In this document: in pieces, positions 17,510 to 27,009 of the stretch | Position numbering within the stretch: the first letter of the stretch is position 1 | How the letters are laid out: every line of letters starts with the position of its first letter | Source: Pelagadaptatus sp034112445 | Lineage (GTDB): Bacteria > Pseudomonadota > Gammaproteobacteria > Pseudomonadales > Cellvibrionaceae | Length of the DNA stretch: 64,000 bases | Reading direction: 5' to 3' | NCBI GenBank assembly: GCA_034112445.1 | Contig: JAWUVI010000019.1 | Coordinates: 62,001-126,000 of the forward strand | Notes under the pieces: model-generated | What the model saw: only the letters and a program-made list of their open reading frames with translations | Databases searched by the model: none | What the model was told of the DNA's origin: nothing | Translations under genes and position numbers: made by a program

Positions 17510-18517
17510 ATGACTGCCTTCGGTAGCGTTTTCATGCCAGAAATGGCCCTAACCCAATTCGATGGCGAGAAGTGGGAAGACTTTAAGTTGGTTCCTAGTG
17601 ATAGCATCAGCCTGCACCCAGGCGCGCACGTTTTGCATTATGCCAGTACCTGCTTTGAGGGTTTGAAGGCTTTTCGTCACGCCGATGGTAGCGTCAAGAT
17701 TTTTCGGATGGATTGCAATATCGAGCGCTTCGCACAAAGCAGCCGGCTCTTGGCCTTACCTGCCCTCGACACCGAGCAGACCAGCCAGATGATTATTCAC
17801 ACGGTTGAGCGTTTTGCCGATCGTGTACCCGAAGTACCTGGCTCACTCTATATTCGCCCAACGCACCTTGGTACTGAACCAGCCATAGGCAAAGCGGCCA
17901 GCCCTTCGGCAACGTCTGTTCAATATATTTTAGTATCGCCCGTAGGAGATTATTTCGCGGGTGGAGCTGACACAACATTACGTCTATTGCTTGAAGAAGA
18001 TGGCATGCGTTGCGCCTCTCATATGGGCCGAATCAAAAGCGGTGGCAATTATGCCAGCGCCTTGCTGCCAACTTTAAACGCTAAGCGCGACTTACAAGCC
18101 GATCAAATTTTATTCTGTCCTAACGGTGACGTTCAAGAAACTGGGGCTGCCAATTTTCTTCTGATCGATGGCAACACTCTCATCACCAAAGCCCTAGACG
18201 CCACTTTTTTGCATGGCATCACTCGCGACTCAATACTGACCATCGCCAGAGACATCGGCATGACCGTAGAAGAGCGCAGCTTGAGTGTCGACGAACTGCT
18301 TGAACGCAGCCAAAAACCTCATTGCGAAGCCGCCTTATCGGGAACTGCTGCTGTATTGACACCGGTTGGCACGCTGCTGCACAAAGGCAAGGAATATACA
18401 GTCGGCAACGGTCAGGCAGGCACAACCACGGCCAAATTACGTAAAATACTGAACGATATTCAGTGGGGCCTATCGGAAGACAAGCACAACTGGCTAACTT
18501 GCGTTTCCACAAGCTAA
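17510..18517 (+). CDS. ilvE: Branched-chain-amino-acid aminotransferase
   Basis: Fold-type IV PLP aminotransferase of 335 residues that interconverts Leu, Ile and Val with their 2-oxo acids using 2-oxoglutarate. HYASTCFEGLKAFR lies near residue 43. The PLP lysine lies in GRIKSGGNYASALLP. The phosphate-binding QETGAANFLLIDG and the GTAAVLTPVG turn are present. Length and the HVLHYASTCFEG style fit the longer class-II BCATs rather than the ~307-residue E. coli type. It lies between waaF and glnE, as in P. aeruginosa (recalled). No leader peptide or attenuator was recognised. Confidence 0.93.
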   Translation: MTAFGSVFMPEMALTQFDGEKWEDFKLVPSDSISLHPGAHVLHYASTCFEGLKAFRHADGSVKIFRMDCNIERFAQSSRLLALPALDTEQTSQMIIHTVERFADRVPEVPGSLYIRPTHLGTEPAIGKAASPSATSVQYILVSPVGDYFAGGADTTLRLLLEEDGMRCASHMGRIKSGGNYASALLPTLNAKRDLQADQILFCPNGDVQETGAANFLLIDGNTLITKALDATFLHGITRDSILTIARDIGMTVEERSLSVDELLERSQKPHCEAALSGTAAVLTPVGTLLHKGKEYTVGNGQAGTTTAKLRKILNDIQWGLSEDKHNWLTCVSTS

Positions 18518-18548
18518 AGTATCCATTCACTGGGAAAATTTGATTTAT

Positions 18549-21500
18549 TTAAGTACCCAGCAGCGCCTGCCAAATTTCCTGAACCTGCCGGCGCTGCTCA
18601 ATAAATTGCCCCCCATCCACAACCGCCTCATTGTTTTGTAACGCCAGCCTGTGACCCGTCGAACGATAGGTTTTATAGGCTTCAATTAATTTCAAGACCT
18701 GCTCAGCATCCATTAACTTTGCCGCCTCTAGACTTTCTAGAATACGAACATTATCGGTGAATCTTGCTAAATCTGGAGCCTGATGAGCCCATGCCAAGAC
18801 CGCGTATTGAGTCATAAATTCAATGTCGACTATTCCGCCTGAGTCTTGTTTTATGTGAAAACTACCCACTGCATCTGCTTTCTGATCTTGTGCTCCGCCA
18901 CCTTGGGTTCCTAGATGATCACGCATTTTTGTCCGCATATTGATCACATCCATCTTTAGCGGCTGCAGCTCGCGCGGTTGGGCCAGAACATTCTTCCGCA
19001 CCTCTTCAAATTCATTTTGTAAGCCTGCTCCGCCAGCAACAACTCTGGCTCTAACCAACGCTTGATGCTCCCACGTCCAAGCATCATTTTGTTGATACTT
19101 TTTAAAAGCATTTAATGTGCACACCAACAATCCAGAATTACCCGAGGGCCGTAAACGCATATCAACTTCATACAATTTTCCCGTTAAGGTTTGCGTGCCC
19201 AATATGTGAATAATTCTTTGCCCCAGACGAGTAAAGAATGTTTGATTGTCGATTGATTTATCACCCTGAGTATAAGCAGTAGGTACCGCATTGTGGATAA
19301 ACACCAAATCCAAATCGGAGCCATGCCCCAACTCAATACCACCCATCTTGCCATAACCTACGATGATGAATTCAGGTGGCGCGGCGTCTGACTCTAAATC
19401 TGAACCTGAACCTGAATCTGAACCTGAATTTGAGCCTACAAGGCCAGGCTCACCGTGTTTATCTGTCATTTGCTGCCACGCAATCTCCAGAACGTGCTCT
19501 AACAAGGTCTCCGCCAACCATGTTAAGTAATCACTTACTTTCATTAATGGCAATGCGCCAGTAATCTCGCTAGCCGCAACTCGCAGCGAATGAGCTAAGC
19601 GAAAATAACGCAAAACTTCCATCTGCTGCTCTAAATCATCTCGCTCCACTCGCAACATTTGTTGCCGCAACTCACTGAGTAATTCTTGCTTGGCGGGAGG
19701 AGAGTATAAGGTTCGAACATCTAACAACTCATCCAGCAATACGGGATAACGTGATAGCTGTTCGGCAATCAAGCAACTGCCACTGAACAAAGCAATCAAT
19801 TGCTGTAACGCCTTTGGGTTTTCCAGCAACAGCACCAAATAAGTGGTCCGTCGAGAAACCGTTTCAATAAAGGTAACCACTCGCTGTAACGTTGCTGCAG
19901 ATTCATGCTGGCTATGCAGCGCATGAAGCAAGCGGGGCATTAGATCGTCCAGCCTCTTCCTACCCTCAGCCTGCATGTTCATTAAGACCCTGCTTTGCTT
20001 TAAATCAGTGATAATCTTAGCTACCTGATCAGGCTCATCGAGCGCCATTTCTTGTAGCTGATGCTGCAATTGCTCAATCGATAAATCATCAATCCAGGCG
20101 GGAACCCACAACGGCCAAGAATTAGAACTGTCAACTTCTGAACAGTCAGCGTTAACCTCTTCTGCCTCTGGGTCGGCTATAACCTCGTTAAAACTTTCTC
20201 GAACACAGCTGCGATGCTGTTCTAATGCTGAATAAAAAGCATCCCAACTGGAAAAATCCATCGCCCACGCCAAACGCTGGCACCCAAGTTCGTCTATAGG
20301 CAAGCTTTGAGTTTGCTTATCTTGATAGCCTTGGATTGCGTGTTCTACATTACGTAAAAAAACATAAGCATTGGCAAGTGCTGTACTTGCCCCTTGAGCC
20401 AGAAGCTCTTCAGACGCCAACAAAGGCAACAGCACCAACACCTGCCGCTCTCGAAAACGTTTGTCTCGACCACCTCGAATTAATTGAAAAACCTGCACAA
20501 TAAATTCTATTTCTCGGATGCCTCCGGAGCCCAATTTAACATCGGTACTCATGCCCTTACGCTGCACTTCACGGTTAATCAGTGCTTTCATATCTCGCAT
20601 AGAATCTATCGCACTGAAATCTAAATAACGTCGATAAGTAAACGGCTGCAACATCGTCATTAATCGCTGACCCGCCTTGTCGCCTCCGACTATCGCATCG
20701 CCCGAAACAACATCACCGGAAACGACTCGGGCCTTGATCATCGCGTAACGCTCCCACTCACGACCCTGGCTCTGGTAATACTCTTCCAAGGCATCAAAAT
20801 TCAAGACTAATGCACCGCTTTGGCCATAGGGGCGTAGGCGCATATCTACTCGAAACACAAAGCCATCAGCCGTGACCGTATCAATACTCTGGATGATTTT
20901 TTGACCGAGCTTGATAAAAAACTCTTGATTTGAAACCGATTTTCGACCGCCTTGGGTTTCTCCGCTTTCGGGATAGGCAAAAATCAGATCAATATCGGAA
21001 GAAACATTCAGTTCTCGGCCTCCAAGTTTACCCATACCCAGTACGACTAGAGGCTGCTCAAGACCACTGATTTTACCGATAGGCTTGCCCCAGCGCGACT
21101 CCAGAGAACGATAAAAAAATCTGATAGCCGCCTGAATAACCACATCGGCCATATTCGACATGTCGCCTACGGTTTCTTGCATCGATCCCAGACGACATAA
21201 ATCACGCCACAAGACACGCAGCATCATGCGTCGTCTAAATACTCGTAACACTCGATTAAAACCAAGCTCGTCAGAGGCCTCAAAGAATTCCTCACAGCAC
21301 CCCGCCAACTGCGCATTCATTTCACTAAAACTGAGTGGCTGAGTCAGCCATTGACTGGCAAGGCAAAACAAGAAGTCATCCGTTTGCTCTAAGGCAAAGC
21401 GTGCAACAAAATCACTCAACCCCCACATCCGAGCCAACTGCCCCTGCAATGCAGGCGACTCATCGAAACACAGCTGCAATTTACGCTGCTGATCATCACT

Positions 21501-21578
21501 TACGTGATCTTGCCAGAGCTCAATTTGACGCAGCAGTGGGGTGTGGAATTCTGTCGGGATTTGATCTAATGGCAGCAT
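18549..21578 (-). CDS. glnE: Bifunctional glutamine synthetase adenylyltransferase/deadenylase GlnE
   Basis: A 1009-residue enzyme that adenylylates and deadenylylates glutamine synthetase in response to PII. Two nucleotidyltransferase domains are present: the N-terminal deadenylase with GGRELNVSSDIDLIFAYPE, and the C-terminal adenylylase with GGIELGHGSDLDLVFIHN. Each is followed by its VDMRLRPxGxSG motif. It is slightly longer than usual because a Gly/Ser/Asp-rich linker, coded by 6-bp repeats at 19399-19434, precedes the second catalytic domain. It is convergent with ilvE, with stops 31 nt apart, and lies upstream of no obvious co-transcribed gene. Confidence 0.96.
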   Translation of the reverse strand: MLPLDQIPTEFHTPLLRQIELWQDHVSDDQQRKLQLCFDESPALQGQLARMWGLSDFVARFALEQTDDFLFCLASQWLTQPLSFSEMNAQLAGCCEEFFEASDELGFNRVLRVFRRRMMLRVLWRDLCRLGSMQETVGDMSNMADVVIQAAIRFFYRSLESRWGKPIGKISGLEQPLVVLGMGKLGGRELNVSSDIDLIFAYPESGETQGGRKSVSNQEFFIKLGQKIIQSIDTVTADGFVFRVDMRLRPYGQSGALVLNFDALEEYYQSQGREWERYAMIKARVVSGDVVSGDAIVGGDKAGQRLMTMLQPFTYRRYLDFSAIDSMRDMKALINREVQRKGMSTDVKLGSGGIREIEFIVQVFQLIRGGRDKRFRERQVLVLLPLLASEELLAQGASTALANAYVFLRNVEHAIQGYQDKQTQSLPIDELGCQRLAWAMDFSSWDAFYSALEQHRSCVRESFNEVIADPEAEEVNADCSEVDSSNSWPLWVPAWIDDLSIEQLQHQLQEMALDEPDQVAKIITDLKQSRVLMNMQAEGRKRLDDLMPRLLHALHSQHESAATLQRVVTFIETVSRRTTYLVLLLENPKALQQLIALFSGSCLIAEQLSRYPVLLDELLDVRTLYSPPAKQELLSELRQQMLRVERDDLEQQMEVLRYFRLAHSLRVAASEITGALPLMKVSDYLTWLAETLLEHVLEIAWQQMTDKHGEPGLVGSNSGSDSGSGSDLESDAAPPEFIIVGYGKMGGIELGHGSDLDLVFIHNAVPTAYTQGDKSIDNQTFFTRLGQRIIHILGTQTLTGKLYEVDMRLRPSGNSGLLVCTLNAFKKYQQNDAWTWEHQALVRARVVAGGAGLQNEFEEVRKNVLAQPRELQPLKMDVINMRTKMRDHLGTQGGGAQDQKADAVGSFHIKQDSGGIVDIEFMTQYAVLAWAHQAPDLARFTDNVRILESLEAAKLMDAEQVLKLIEAYKTYRSTGHRLALQNNEAVVDGGQFIEQRRQVQEIWQALLGT
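19399..19434. repeat. Six 6-bp tandem units in glnE
   Basis: Six consecutive units of the form (T/C)CTGAA, the last one TTTGAG, all in frame. They encode an alternating Ser-Gly/Asp/Asn linker just before the second nucleotidyltransferase domain. Copy-number change would alter linker length without a frameshift. Confidence 0.85.
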
Positions 21579-21615
21579 AAAATAAACCTAAATTACAAAC
21601 TTAACCTGAGCCTAT

Positions 21616-23409
21616 CTAGACATTAGCTTCAGGCGGAGGCGATACACGCATAATTTCCTCAACGGTGGTTATGCCCTGCGCTACTTTCTGCGCGCCCGAC
21701 AAGCGTAAAGAGTGCATTCCCTCTCTCATGGCCTGCTTGCGCAGCTTACCTAAATTGCATTCCGAATCAATACAGGCCATTAAGGTATCCGTTAACGGCA
21801 TAATTTCATATATACCTTGGCGTCCTAGATAACCTGTATTACGACATTCCAAGCAACCTACCGGCTCGTAAAAATATTTAGGTTCAGCGGCCTTCCACGG
21901 CGCAACCAATTGTCGCCAAGCATTCAGATCAGCGTCGACCCGTTGCTTGCAATGCGGGCATAAGGTTCGCACCAAACGTTGCGCCATAATCCCAATAATG
22001 GAAGACTTAATAAGATAATGGGGCACCCCTAAATCCAGAAGCCGTGTAACTCCGGTAGCGGCATCATTGGTGTGTAAAGTGGAGAGCACTAAATGCCCTG
22101 TTAACGCTGCCTGCACCGCCATTTGTGCGGTTTCTAGGTCACGAATTTCTCCCACCATAATGATATCGGGATCTTGGCGCAGTAAAGTACGAATACCAGC
22201 GGCGAAATCCAATTCAATATTGTGTTGTACTTGGGTCTGATTAAAACTTTCTTCCACCATTTCGATTGGATCTTCAATGGTGCTGACATTAACTTCATCG
22301 GTTGCCAACTGCTTGAGCGATGAATAAAGCGTCGTGGTTTTACCTGAACCAGTGGGCCCTGTTACCAAGACAATGCCATGGGGACGCGCCATCATGGATT
22401 GCCAGCGCTGATAGTCGTCGCCCGTTAAACCCAGCTCAGTAAAGCTGCGCAATAAGACATCTGGATCAAAAATTCGCATCACCAATTTTTCACCAAAAGC
22501 TGTCGGTAAGGTCGACAATCGCAACTCTATTTCTTCGCCATTCTCACGCTTGGTTTTAATTCGGCCATCTTGCGGTTTACGTTTTTCCGCGACATTCATA
22601 CGGCCCAACACTTTAATTCGGCTGGTTACCGCTGTCGAAATCGCTATGGGTAATTCATACACTTGATGCAAAACACCATCAATACGAAAACGTATTCGGC
22701 CTAACTCGCGGCGCGGTTCTATATGAATATCACTGGCCCTCTGATCAAACGCATATTGCAATAACCAATCAACAATATTCACAATATGCTGGTCATTGGC
22801 CTCTGGGTCTTTCATAGAACCCAGCTCTAATAGCTGCTCAAAATTCGTAACCGATGATTGAGCTGCTGCACCGCTGGCGCCAGAAATAGACTTAGACAGG
22901 GAATAAAATTCTAAGGTGTAACGTTGCACATCCGAAGGCAACACGAAAACTCGACGAACTTGACGTTGCGACACATGCTCCAACTGGCTAATCCATGCGT
23001 ATGTAAAAGGTTGCGAGCATGCAACAACCACTTCATCTTGATCCAATTCAATACACAAAATACCGTGGCGTTTCGCAAACGCAAACGACATCACATCCGT
23101 CACTTCAGCGGCTTTTATTTTTAACGGATCAATATGCACCAGCTCAAGCTCTGCCTTAGCAGACAACCACTCACTCAGTGCCATTTCATCCAAAACCCGG
23201 CCAGGCTTTGAATGATCGTCAAGCCGATGGCTAGCAATATAACTTAACGGATGCATGGCAGCCTGTTCACGGCTGCGTGATTGAGAAGACAAAAAGTTAG
23301 AATCTAATTGCTGCAATCGACCATCGGCCACTAAGTCATCAAGCAAGGTACGCAGGTCCAATACCCGTTCAATATTTTCCGGCGCCCCAAAAGTCGCTTG
23401 CTCACTCAT
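21616..23409 (-). CDS. Orphan GspE/PilB-family secretion or pilus ATPase
   Basis: Type II/IV secretion hexameric ATPase of about 597 residues. An MshEN-like N-terminal domain spans about 90-190. Walker A is GPTGSGKTTTLYSSL, the Asp box is VSTIEDPIE and Walker B is PDIIMVGEIRDLETAQ. The His box is TGHLVLSTLHTNDA, and a C-terminal CPHC-CLEC zinc-binding set is present. The ATG at 23409 is chosen because GGGGA lies five bases upstream; a TTG four codons earlier is unlikely. No pilin, platform protein or secretin gene is nearby, so it probably serves a pilus or secretion machine encoded elsewhere. Confidence 0.87.
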   Translation of the reverse strand: MSEQATFGAPENIERVLDLRTLLDDLVADGRLQQLDSNFLSSQSRSREQAAMHPLSYIASHRLDDHSKPGRVLDEMALSEWLSAKAELELVHIDPLKIKAAEVTDVMSFAFAKRHGILCIELDQDEVVVACSQPFTYAWISQLEHVSQRQVRRVFVLPSDVQRYTLEFYSLSKSISGASGAAAQSSVTNFEQLLELGSMKDPEANDQHIVNIVDWLLQYAFDQRASDIHIEPRRELGRIRFRIDGVLHQVYELPIAISTAVTSRIKVLGRMNVAEKRKPQDGRIKTKRENGEEIELRLSTLPTAFGEKLVMRIFDPDVLLRSFTELGLTGDDYQRWQSMMARPHGIVLVTGPTGSGKTTTLYSSLKQLATDEVNVSTIEDPIEMVEESFNQTQVQHNIELDFAAGIRTLLRQDPDIIMVGEIRDLETAQMAVQAALTGHLVLSTLHTNDAATGVTRLLDLGVPHYLIKSSIIGIMAQRLVRTLCPHCKQRVDADLNAWRQLVAPWKAAEPKYFYEPVGCLECRNTGYLGRQGIYEIMPLTDTLMACIDSECNLGKLRKQAMREGMHSLRLSGAQKVAQGITTVEEIMRVSPPPEANV

Positions 23410-23620
23410 GCCCTTCCCCAAAATTCATACCTGAAAACAGTCAATCTTATATAAATTGTAGCCCTAATACGCCCTTAATATAGCCACAAAAATTATCATT
23501 CAGACAATATAAGCATGATATTGATCTATATAATTTGTAAATTATTGATTCTATTATTTTTTTTAAGCGGCCAAGGCTCTATACTTCGCCAAATTGAGAC
23601 ACACATAGAGAGTACCCTTC

Positions 23621-24301
23621 ATGGCAATTTCTAATCCGTTGGCCAATCTTTTTGGCAAATCACCCATCACACCGATCCAAGAACACATGGCCGCATCGCA
23701 TGAAGCAGCCTGTTATTTAACCGATTTTTTTGCGGCAACGGATGCCGGCGACTGGGATCAAGCCAGCAGCATACAACAGCAAATCACTGACGCTGAGAAT
23801 CGTGCCGATGATTTAAAACGCAAATTGCGCTTAGACTTGCCTAAAAGTTTATTTTTGCCCGTACCGCGCTCTGACTTACTAGAGCTCTTGTCAGTCCAAG
23901 ATCATATAGCCAACAGCGCAAAAGACATTGCCGGCATTATGCTCGGCCGCAAAATGGTTATGCCTGACGCTATTCAAAAAGACATGGCGGCTTTCGTTAA
24001 AGCTTCTATAGCAACTTCTGAGCAAGCCGTTAAAGCCATCAACGAGCTCGATGAGCTGCTAGAAACTGGTTTTTCTGGTCGCGAAGTTAAGCTGGTGCAA
24101 AGACTTATTAAAAAACTTGATGAGCTAGAAAACAAAACCGACAAGTTGCAAATTGCTATTCGTGGAAAATTATTCAAAGTAGAAAAAGATCTTCCCCCCA
24201 TTGATGTGATGTTCACTTATCGCGTCATCGAGTCAGTTGGTGAGCTTGCCAATGACGCCCAACGTGTGGGCTCTCGCCTTCAGTTACTTTTGGCTCGCTA
24301 A
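23621..24301 (+). CDS. DUF47/PhoU-like phosphate transport regulator (TIGR00153)
   Basis: An all-helical cytoplasmic protein of 226 residues of the DUF47/YkaA group, distantly PhoU-like. Such proteins are encoded next to Pit transporters and are thought to regulate low-affinity phosphate uptake. Typical are the N-terminal NPLANLFGKSPITPIQEHM and DAENRADDLKRKLRLDLPKSLFLPVPR. The stop is 11 nt before the pit start, so this is a two-gene operon, with AGGAG as the ribosome site of the second gene. The same pair flanks the arg genes in P. aeruginosa as I recall it. Confidence 0.9.
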   Translation: MAISNPLANLFGKSPITPIQEHMAASHEAACYLTDFFAATDAGDWDQASSIQQQITDAENRADDLKRKLRLDLPKSLFLPVPRSDLLELLSVQDHIANSAKDIAGIMLGRKMVMPDAIQKDMAAFVKASIATSEQAVKAINELDELLETGFSGREVKLVQRLIKKLDELENKTDKLQIAIRGKLFKVEKDLPPIDVMFTYRVIESVGELANDAQRVGSRLQLLLAR

Positions 24302-24312
24302 GGAGATTCATC

Positions 24313-25578
24313 ATGTCAATTATTGCTGAGCATGGCACCACCTTAATGTTTTTGGCCTGCGCATTTGGTCTATTTATGGCCTGGGGTGTAGGTGCCAATG
24401 ATGTCGCCAATGCCATGGGAACTTCTGTAGGCTCTGGTGCAATTACCATTCGCCAAGCCATTGTTATTGCAATGGTGTTTGAATTTTGCGGCGCCTATTT
24501 AGCGGGCGGCGAAGTCACATCGACTATTCGTAAAGGCATTATTGATCCTGGTCTACTATCCGAGACGCCAGAACTACTGGTGTTTGGTATGTTAGCAGCG
24601 CTGCTGGCAGCAGGAACCTGGCTATTATTCGCCAGCATCCTCGGCTGGCCCGTTTCCACAACCCACTCTATTGTTGGCGCCATTGTTGGCTTCGCGGCTG
24701 TTGGTATCTCAGCCGATGCTGTTAACTGGGGCAAGGTCGGTAAAATTGCGGCCAGCTGGGTTGTGTCTCCAGTATTAGCGGGCACCATCTCCTACTTTTT
24801 ATTCCGCAGCGTACAGCGTCTTATTTTAGACACTGAAAACCCATTCCAAAACGCCAAGCGTTATGTCCCTATGTATATTTTCATGGTGGGCTTTATTATT
24901 TCGATGGTGACTCTGACCAAAGGACTTAAACATATTGGTTTGGAATTCAGCTTTGCCGAAAGTGCCACTATTTCAACCGGCGTTGCTTTAATCGCCATCG
25001 CCATCGGCCTTTACCTACAACGCTCTATTGTGCAGAGCGACGAAGCCGATAAAGACTTCCACTTCACCAGCGTTGAGAAAATTTTCTCAATATTAATGAT
25101 ATTCACCGCTTGCGCGATGGCTTTTGCTCATGGCTCAAACGATGTGGCTAACGCTATTGGGCCTCTAGCCGCTGTAGCCAGCGTAGTTAATTCTGGTGGT
25201 GAAGTCTTACAAAAATCAATCATGCCAGGCTGGATTTTACTGCTGGGTGGTGCGGGTATCGTTATTGGTCTTGCCACATACGGTCACAAAGTTATCGCCA
25301 CTATCGGCAATAAAATCACTGAATTAACACCTAGCCGCGGTTTCGCAGCGACTTTAGCCGCCGCCATGACGGTAGTAGTAGCATCGGGAACCGGTCTACC
25401 TATTTCCACGACTCACACACTAGTAGGTGCTGTATTAGGTGTAGGCTTAGCACGGGGTATCGGCGCTCTTAACTTACAGGTAATCGGTACCATTTTTGCC
25501 AGCTGGCTGATTACCTTACCGGCCGGTGCAGGCTTGTCTATTTTGTTCTTCTTTATGCTCAAGGGTATATTTACTTAA
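24313..25578 (+). CDS. pit: Low-affinity inorganic phosphate transporter, Pit family
   Basis: H+/metal-phosphate symporter of 421 residues in the inner membrane, with about ten to twelve transmembrane segments. The duplicated PD001131-type signatures are visible as GVGANDVANAMGTSVGSGAIT near the N-terminus and AHGSNDVANAIGPLAAV in the second half. Each repeat also has a partner motif: GWPVSTTHSIVGAIVG and GLPISTTHTLVGAVLG. The upstream DUF47 gene is its probable regulator, and a strong terminator follows 18 nt after the stop. Confidence 0.94.
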   Translation: MSIIAEHGTTLMFLACAFGLFMAWGVGANDVANAMGTSVGSGAITIRQAIVIAMVFEFCGAYLAGGEVTSTIRKGIIDPGLLSETPELLVFGMLAALLAAGTWLLFASILGWPVSTTHSIVGAIVGFAAVGISADAVNWGKVGKIAASWVVSPVLAGTISYFLFRSVQRLILDTENPFQNAKRYVPMYIFMVGFIISMVTLTKGLKHIGLEFSFAESATISTGVALIAIAIGLYLQRSIVQSDEADKDFHFTSVEKIFSILMIFTACAMAFAHGSNDVANAIGPLAAVASVVNSGGEVLQKSIMPGWILLLGGAGIVIGLATYGHKVIATIGNKITELTPSRGFAATLAAAMTVVVASGTGLPISTTHTLVGAVLGVGLARGIGALNLQVIGTIFASWLITLPAGAGLSILFFFMLKGIFT

Positions 25579-25595
25579 ACCAAACATCACTCAAT

Positions 25596-25635
25596 AAAAA
25601 AGGCCGCCTTGCATCACAGCAACGCGGCCTTTTTT
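25596..25635. terminator. Bidirectional intrinsic terminator after pit
   Basis: A perfect 12-bp inverted repeat runs from A6 into GGCCGC (25596-25607) and from GCGGCC into T6 (25624-25635), with a 16-nt loop. A-tract and T-tract at both ends make it work for pit on the + strand and for the convergent gene at 25653 on the - strand. Confidence 0.93.
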
Positions 25636-25652
25636 ATTTTGCACAATTATTT

Positions 25653-26966
25653 TTAAAGGTCAGCTACCATCAAACGCTCCATTTCACACAAACGGTCTTG
25701 ACCAAAAACTGAGACATTGCCATAAGCAAAGCTGGGCACCCCCCACTGATTGTGCGAATACAATTCAGCCAAGTTTTGCTGCGCCCAAACACGCCAATCA
25801 TCATTCTCTAGTAGCGGTTGAGCCACCTGCCAATCAAGCCCACTGCGTTCAACAATTTTTTTCATGCCGGCATCGGAAGCAGCCACAACACCTTCACTGT
25901 AAACACACTCAACAAAGCTCAGTAAATATTCAGCGGCCAGTCCTTGTTCTTGGGCATAATCAAACAATGCATAACAACGCTCGACTCCAGCCCCTAACGG
26001 ATCAGCGAAAAACCCAAACGGCACCCCCAACTTTTTGGTTTCACGTTTGATATCAGCCAAGATATAATGCATTTTGCGCTTAGGCACTTGCATTTTGCGC
26101 ATGATCATTGGTAAGACCGGTTTTATAATAAGCTCCACGTTATAGTGCCGCGCCAACTTTACCGCCCTAATTAAACCCAGAAAAGAATATGGACTTCGCG
26201 CTGAAAAATACAACACCAGCGGCTTTGATAGCGACCCTTTTTTAATTTGCGAATCGCTAGCCAAACCACAAAACTGATCATAGGTTTTATTAAATAAAAC
26301 CTGCTCCTCATTATGATTAACGCTCAGCTGATTAAGGCGTCGCTCCAAATGATCCAACCTATCTAATCCCCAATACCACTCGCCGCCGTAGTGCAACATG
26401 CCACTCATGTAATGGCCATCTTCATGCAAGTGATTTTCGTTAAAACTTAAATGATGCTGATAACATTCAGCATGCTCAACTACGGACGGCTCAAGTAACT
26501 TCTTCAGAGCCTTTTTATCTGAGCTCCAAAACGCATGGAACAAAGGCAGTGAGTGGGTTAGAAAATCTGGTTGTAATTCCCAGTGTAATAATTGCGCCGA
26601 AAGTTTTTCCAACTCAAGATCTGTCGCAATGGGTGCTGTCTTCGGAAATTGGAGGCCGTATAATTTCGCTAATATTTTCCCGTCTTGAAAAGCATTCTCC
26701 GACCATAACTCAGGAGCCGGATACATTTCGTCTTCCATATTAAGCACCGTATGGAACACCAAACTCACATCAAAACGCTCAGCAACAGTAGGTAACGCCT
26801 GGAGTAGGACATAACTGTAAGGATCATTAATCCGCAAATATACATGCACTTCATGAGGCGTATTATTGCGCCGGCGACGACGCTCTTGTTTATCGCGCTT
26901 ATGCTGTAAGAGGCGATCACTGGTCAGCATATTGATCACGTAGGGCATCAATTTTTCTTTTAACAT
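25653..26966 (-). CDS. Double DsbA/kappa-GST-like thioredoxin-fold protein
   Basis: A 437-residue protein with two DsbA-like (2-hydroxychromene-2-carboxylate isomerase/kappa GST type) domains. The first begins VHVYLRINDPYSYVLLQAL (about residue 40) and the second LVLYFSARSPYSFLGLIRA (about 250). Neither has a CxxC pair: the active-site position holds serine, as in kappa-class GSTs. The C-terminal SHNQWGVPSFAYGNVSVFGQDR has the cis-Pro and FGQ/W-x-R features of that family. The N-terminus is basic with no signal peptide. It is predicted to be a cytoplasmic glutathione-dependent isomerase or oxidoreductase; substrate unknown. It interrupts the pit-argE order I recall from Pseudomonas. Confidence 0.72.
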   Translation of the reverse strand: MLKEKLMPYVINMLTSDRLLQHKRDKQERRRRRNNTPHEVHVYLRINDPYSYVLLQALPTVAERFDVSLVFHTVLNMEDEMYPAPELWSENAFQDGKILAKLYGLQFPKTAPIATDLELEKLSAQLLHWELQPDFLTHSLPLFHAFWSSDKKALKKLLEPSVVEHAECYQHHLSFNENHLHEDGHYMSGMLHYGGEWYWGLDRLDHLERRLNQLSVNHNEEQVLFNKTYDQFCGLASDSQIKKGSLSKPLVLYFSARSPYSFLGLIRAVKLARHYNVELIIKPVLPMIMRKMQVPKRKMHYILADIKRETKKLGVPFGFFADPLGAGVERCYALFDYAQEQGLAAEYLLSFVECVYSEGVVAASDAGMKKIVERSGLDWQVAQPLLENDDWRVWAQQNLAELYSHNQWGVPSFAYGNVSVFGQDRLCEMERLMVADL

Positions 26967-27009
26967 TATCTCTTCACCTACTTATTTTTATTGCGTTATA
27001 GTAGTTCAC

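Noticed and set aside
19376..19564. 62-codon + strand frame with a Leu-Asn repeat over the glnE repeat
   Set aside because: It is the antisense reading of the 6-bp repeat in glnE, with no ribosome site or family features.
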